Shown piece after piece: positions 6,789 through 8,558 of a DNA stretch of 8,558 bases. Under the pieces are notes generated by a model, which was not told where the DNA came from, did not search any database, and saw only the letters and a list, made by a program, of their open reading frames with translations. Each line of letters begins with the position of its first letter. Position 1 is the first letter of the stretch. This DNA comes from Defluviitaleaceae bacterium. Lineage in GTDB: Bacteria > Bacillota > Clostridia > Lachnospirales > WRAX01. The stretch lies in the NCBI GenBank assembly GCA_009784355.1, contig WRBU01000037.1:1-8558 (forward strand), written 5' to 3'. Position numbers and translations under genes: made by a program.

Positions 6789-7466
6789 ATGGAATTAGTT
6801 TACAAAGGCAAGACCAAAGATGTGTATTCTTTGGCAGATGGCAATTATGTTTTGCAGTTTAAAGACGATGCGACAGGGCGTGACGGTGTTTTTGACCCTG
6901 GTGAAAACACCGTAGGGCTTACGATAGAAGGCTTGGGCAAAGAGTGTTTGGCTTTGACGACACATTTTTTTGAAATGCTGGCTGGGCATGGCGTGCCTAC
7001 CCATTTTGTATCGGCTGACCTTAACAAGGCGCAAATGACCGTAAAGCCTGCAAAGCTCTTCGGAAAGGGTTTGGAAGTTGTTGTGCGCTTTAAAGCCACA
7101 GGCAGCTTTACACGCCGTTATGGAGATTATATAGAAGAAGGCACAGATTTAGATGCCTTGGTAGAATTTACGCTTAAAAACGATGCAAAAAACGACCCGC
7201 CAATAACAGGCGACAGCCTCGCCGCTCTTGGTATTATGACTATGGAGCAATACAAAGAATGTAAGGCTCTTGCAAAAAAAATCGCTACTCATGTAAAAAA
7301 TGATATAGCTACAAAAGGCTTGACGCTCTATGATATAAAATTTGAGTTTGGGCAAATAGATGGAAAAGTAATGCTTGTAGACGAAATTTCTGGCGGCTGT
7401 ATGCGTGCTTATAAAGATGGAGCATGGATACAGCCAATGGACTTAAATAAAATAATTTTGAAATAG
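6789..7466 (+). CDS. purC: Phosphoribosylaminoimidazole-succinocarboxamide (SAICAR) synthase
   Basis: PurC joins CAIR and aspartate using ATP to make SAICAR in purine synthesis. The 225-residue protein is close to the family length (~235). Conserved segments are YKGKTKDVY (5-13), the DDATGRDG block (26-33), [19 protein letters not shown] (94-112), [11 protein letters not shown] (129-139), YDIKFEFG (181-188) and VDEISGG (197-203). Compared with the common bacterial form, the IPLEVVVRN proline is missing ([10 protein letters not shown]), and DSCR after DEIS is replaced by GGCMR. This matches, from memory, a divergent PurC type seen in Clostridia. The start at 6789 is set by AAGGAGG with a 7-base spacer. 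No other purine genes flank it in the window. It is transcribed away from rnhB and is followed by the nested inverted repeat. There is no clear intrinsic terminator after it, so read-through into the SIMPL gene is possible. Confidence 0.93.
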   Translation: MELVYKGKTKDVYSLADGNYVLQFKDDATGRDGVFDPGENTVGLTIEGLGKECLALTTHFFEMLAGHGVPTHFVSADLNKAQMTVKPAKLFGKGLEVVVRFKATGSFTRRYGDYIEEGTDLDALVEFTLKNDAKNDPPITGDSLAALGIMTMEQYKECKALAKKIATHVKNDIATKGLTLYDIKFEFGQIDGKVMLVDEISGGCMRAYKDGAWIQPMDLNKIILK

Positions 7467-7497
7467 GGAACTACCCTCCTCATTTTTGCGTTATAAT
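7467..7497 (+). promoter_or_regulatory. Possible promoter for the SIMPL-domain gene
   Basis: A perfect TATAAT lies at 7492-7497 between purC and the next gene, but at a 17-base spacing its -35 would be AACTAC, a poor match. An alternative reading is an ECF-type promoter: GGAAC (7467-7471), 17 bases, then CGTT (7489-7492). Either reading would start transcription within or close to the 5' side of the inner hairpin (7507-7543). Both are weak and rest on consensus alone. Confidence 0.35.
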
Positions 7498-7506
7498 AAG
7501 CATATA

Positions 7507-7543
7507 GCCTTTCAACTTAAGAACTGTACTTAAGTTGAAAGGC
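7507..7543. repeat. Inner perfect inverted repeat, 15-bp stem with 7-base loop
   Basis: GCCTTTCAACTTAAG (7507-7521) pairs perfectly with CTTAAGTTGAAAGGC (7529-7543) around the loop AACTGTA. It could be an RNA hairpin near the mRNA 5' end, or a dyad operator bound by a dimeric regulator. On the + strand the stem is followed by ACAAAAATG and on the - strand by TATATGCTT, so it lacks the U-tract of an intrinsic terminator on either strand. Confidence 0.85.
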
Positions 7544-7551
7544 ACAAAAAT

Positions 7552-7558
7552 GAGGAGG
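7552..7558 (+). promoter_or_regulatory. Strong ribosome binding site of the SIMPL-domain gene, inside the outer repeat arm
   Basis: GAGGAGG ends 8 bases before the TTG start at 7567 and decides that start. It is fully contained in the right outer arm of the nested repeat; the left arm CCTCCTC (7475-7481) is its exact complement and resembles the anti-Shine-Dalgarno end of 16S rRNA. Confidence 0.85.
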
Positions 7559-7566
7559 TTTTTATT

Positions 7567-8337
7567 TTGAAAAACAAAATTAAATCTATGACAGCTATTG
7601 GTCTGGTGGTTGCTGTTGCCGCCGCCGCTATCATCTTCTTTGCCCCCGTGCAAAGCGAACAAACACTTGCGCAACTTGCGCAGGCAGCAGATGCCCCTAC
7701 AATAAGCGTTTCTGGCACAGGCTCTATCACTGCCCGCCCAGATATTGCAACTATTACCCTTGGGGTAGAAACCCGCCATGCAAATGCACAAAATGCTATT
7801 GAGCAAAATAATACTGCCATGAGCAATGTTTTGGCGGCAATTTTGGCAACAGGAATTAGTGAAGACGATATTGCAACCCGCAATTTCTCGCTTCATCAAA
7901 ACTTTAACTGGTCAGCGGTAGGCACCCGTATTAACGACGGGTATAGCGTGTCAAACACTCTATCCATTACCGTACGTAACCTTGACAATGTTGGGGAAGT
8001 TATTGGCACAGCCGTAAATGCAGGCGCAAATATATCGCATGGCATACAGTTTAGTATTGAGGATTCAAGCGCATTATATTTGCAAGCCCTCGCCATTGCT
8101 GTACGTGATGCTGCCGCAAAAGCCGATGCTATTGCCGGTGCATTGGGTAGCTCTATCGATGTTGTGATGTCTGTAACAGAAACCAACACATGGGCAGCAC
8201 CAACGTCTTGGGGAGATTTTGATATGGGCTTGGTAGCCAGCGAAGCGGCGGACGGGGCAAGAATGCATGTGCCGATTCAAGCCGCAGACTTAACTATCAC
8301 CGCAAGGGTCAATGTGATTTATGCGTTGAGCAGGTAG
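7567..8337 (+). CDS. SIMPL-domain (DUF541, YggE-like) exported or membrane-anchored protein
   Basis: The 256-residue protein has a short basic N-terminus followed by a hydrophobic segment (about 9-26), which is a signal peptide or membrane anchor; there is no lipobox cysteine. The rest is a SIMPL domain: ISVSGTGSITARPDIATITLGV-type opening (46-67), GYSVSNTLSITVRNLD (125-140), AGANISHGIQFSIED (152-166), an Ala-rich ALAIAVRDAAAKADAIAGALG helix, and a C-terminal ITARVNVIYAL strand (244-254). Family members lie in the bacterial envelope; E. coli YggE is linked to oxidative-stress tolerance, but the molecular role is not established. The start is TTG at 7567, preceded by GAGGAGG with an 8-base spacer. 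The gene ends in tandem stops TAG-TAA. Its leader holds the nested inverted repeat, which suggests controlled translation or transcription. Domain membership is clear; function is not. Confidence 0.9.
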   Translation: MKNKIKSMTAIGLVVAVAAAAIIFFAPVQSEQTLAQLAQAADAPTISVSGTGSITARPDIATITLGVETRHANAQNAIEQNNTAMSNVLAAILATGISEDDIATRNFSLHQNFNWSAVGTRINDGYSVSNTLSITVRNLDNVGEVIGTAVNAGANISHGIQFSIEDSSALYLQALAIAVRDAAAKADAIAGALGSSIDVVMSVTETNTWAAPTSWGDFDMGLVASEAADGARMHVPIQAADLTITARVNVIYALSR

Positions 8338-8437
8338 TAATTAACACTTCAAAAAAATATAAGAGCGTATGTCAGTAAAATAGGCTGTTGATTGTGTGAA
8401 AAGCAAATTAACGAAGTGGAAAACTATGTGGAAAATG

Positions 8438-8460
8438 AAATCCGCTCACAGAGCGGGTTT
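8438..8460. terminator. GC-rich hairpin, possible weak terminator
   Basis: AAATCCGCTC (8438-8447) pairs with GAGCGGGTTT (8451-8460) through a 10-bp stem with one T-G wobble and loop ACA. The shape resembles a Firmicutes terminator, but on the + strand the T-run is only TTT and is followed by GGGG. On the - strand the stem is followed by CATTTTCC. It lies about 100 bases after the SIMPL gene and could end its transcript weakly, or serve another role. Confidence 0.4.
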
Positions 8461-8517
8461 GGGGACTGCGACAAAAGCCTATAAATACGCCACTTTCTCT
8501 ATAAAGCCCATAAAACC

Positions 8518-8543
8518 GTTATTCACAACGATATGTGAATAAC
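8518..8543. repeat. Inverted repeat made of two DnaA-box-like sites
   Basis: GTTATTCACA (8518-8527) and TGTGAATAAC (8534-8543) are perfect inverted copies around ACGATA. Each contains TTATTCACA, which fits the relaxed DnaA box TTATNCACA. As RNA it would form a 10-bp hairpin, but no T-run follows, so DNA binding by DnaA is the more likely reading. Confidence 0.7.
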
Positions 8544-8558
8544 TGCAAAATTGATACA

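Larger units (their letters stand above)
7475..7558. repeat. Nested inverted repeat, outer 14-bp arms covering the next gene's ribosome binding site
   Basis: The outer arms CCTCCTCATTTTTG (7475-7488) and CAAAAATGAGGAGG (7545-7558) are perfect reverse complements. They enclose a second perfect inverted repeat (7507-7521 with 7529-7543). On the left side 18 bases (7489-7506) separate outer from inner arm; on the right side only one base (7544) does. The right outer arm contains the GAGGAGG ribosome binding site (7552-7558) of the SIMPL-domain gene, so an RNA carrying both arms should hide it. No target-site duplication is visible and no T-run follows, so neither a mobile element nor a classical terminator is supported. 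The arms are read directly; a regulatory role is inferred. Confidence 0.85.
8338..8558. other. Non-coding tail with DnaA-box-like sequences
   Basis: No convincing gene is seen in these 221 bases. Within them are minus-strand boxes resembling the DnaA consensus TTATNCACA: TTTTCCACA (8435-8427, one mismatch), TTTTCCACT (8423-8415, two) and CTTTTCACA (8403-8395, two). An exactly matching inverted pair lies at 8519-8527 and 8534-8542. CTATAAA occurs at 8479-8485 and 8499-8505. The composition recalls clostridial origin or DnaA-regulated regions, but the neighbouring gene is outside the window. Confidence 0.45.

Noticed and set aside
7507..7543. Inner hairpin as the purC intrinsic terminator
   Set aside because: No T-run follows the stem on either strand, although a factor-assisted stop cannot be excluded.
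7475..7558. Nested repeat as a MITE or other small mobile element
   Set aside because: The flanking bases show no target-site duplication, and no second copy was noticed in the window.
8426..8542. Possible 38-codon gene on the + strand (starts MWKMKSAH)
   Set aside because: It has no good ribosome binding site, runs through the hairpin and the DnaA-box-like pair, and matches no family I know; chance is the simpler explanation.

Overview
The window looks like chromosomal core-genome DNA from a low- to mid-GC Gram-positive bacterium of the Firmicutes, probably class Clostridia. The evidence is strong AGGAGG-type ribosome binding sites, occasional TTG starts, tightly packed housekeeping genes, a gene order related to the Bacillus rnhB-ylqG-ylqH cluster, and a DUF512 radical-SAM gene directly upstream of der. 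This assignment is inferred from protein families and layout, not from a marker RNA. No tRNA, rRNA, CRISPR array, insertion sequence or phage gene was seen.

Bases 1-6683 carry a leftward run of eight genes, in transcription order rnhB, a FliK-like gene, a ylqH-like (FlhB C-terminal) gene, yraN, pgeF, a PDZ/radical-SAM/DUF512 gene, der, and plsY (cut by the window edge). Neighbours overlap or lie within a few bases of each other; the largest gap is 50 bases. A good sigma-A-type promoter lies just upstream of rnhB, so this is very likely one operon. It mixes RNA/DNA hybrid removal, a nuclease-like protein, a cell-wall/nucleoside enzyme, a ribosome-assembly GTPase and phospholipid synthesis, with a FliK/FlhB-type pair in the middle.

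Bases 6684-6788 hold back-to-back promoters for the leftward operon and for rightward purC. purC (6789-7466) encodes a divergent SAICAR synthetase and has no other purine genes next to it in the window. Bases 7467-7566 carry a striking nested inverted repeat that places the ribosome binding site of the next gene in a perfect 14-bp helix. That gene (7567-8337) encodes an exported or membrane-anchored SIMPL-domain (DUF541) protein.

The last 221 bases (8338-8558) show no convincing gene. They contain several DnaA-box-like sequences, including a perfect inverted pair of TTATTCACA, and a GC-rich hairpin. This could be a DnaA-binding or origin-like region, but the window ends before its neighbour can be seen.

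The most interesting points are the ribosome-binding-site-sequestering nested repeat, the FliK-like/FlhB-CC pair lacking the NPTH cleavage motif, the Arg-to-Ala change in the GRG motif of RNase HII, and the DnaA-box cluster.
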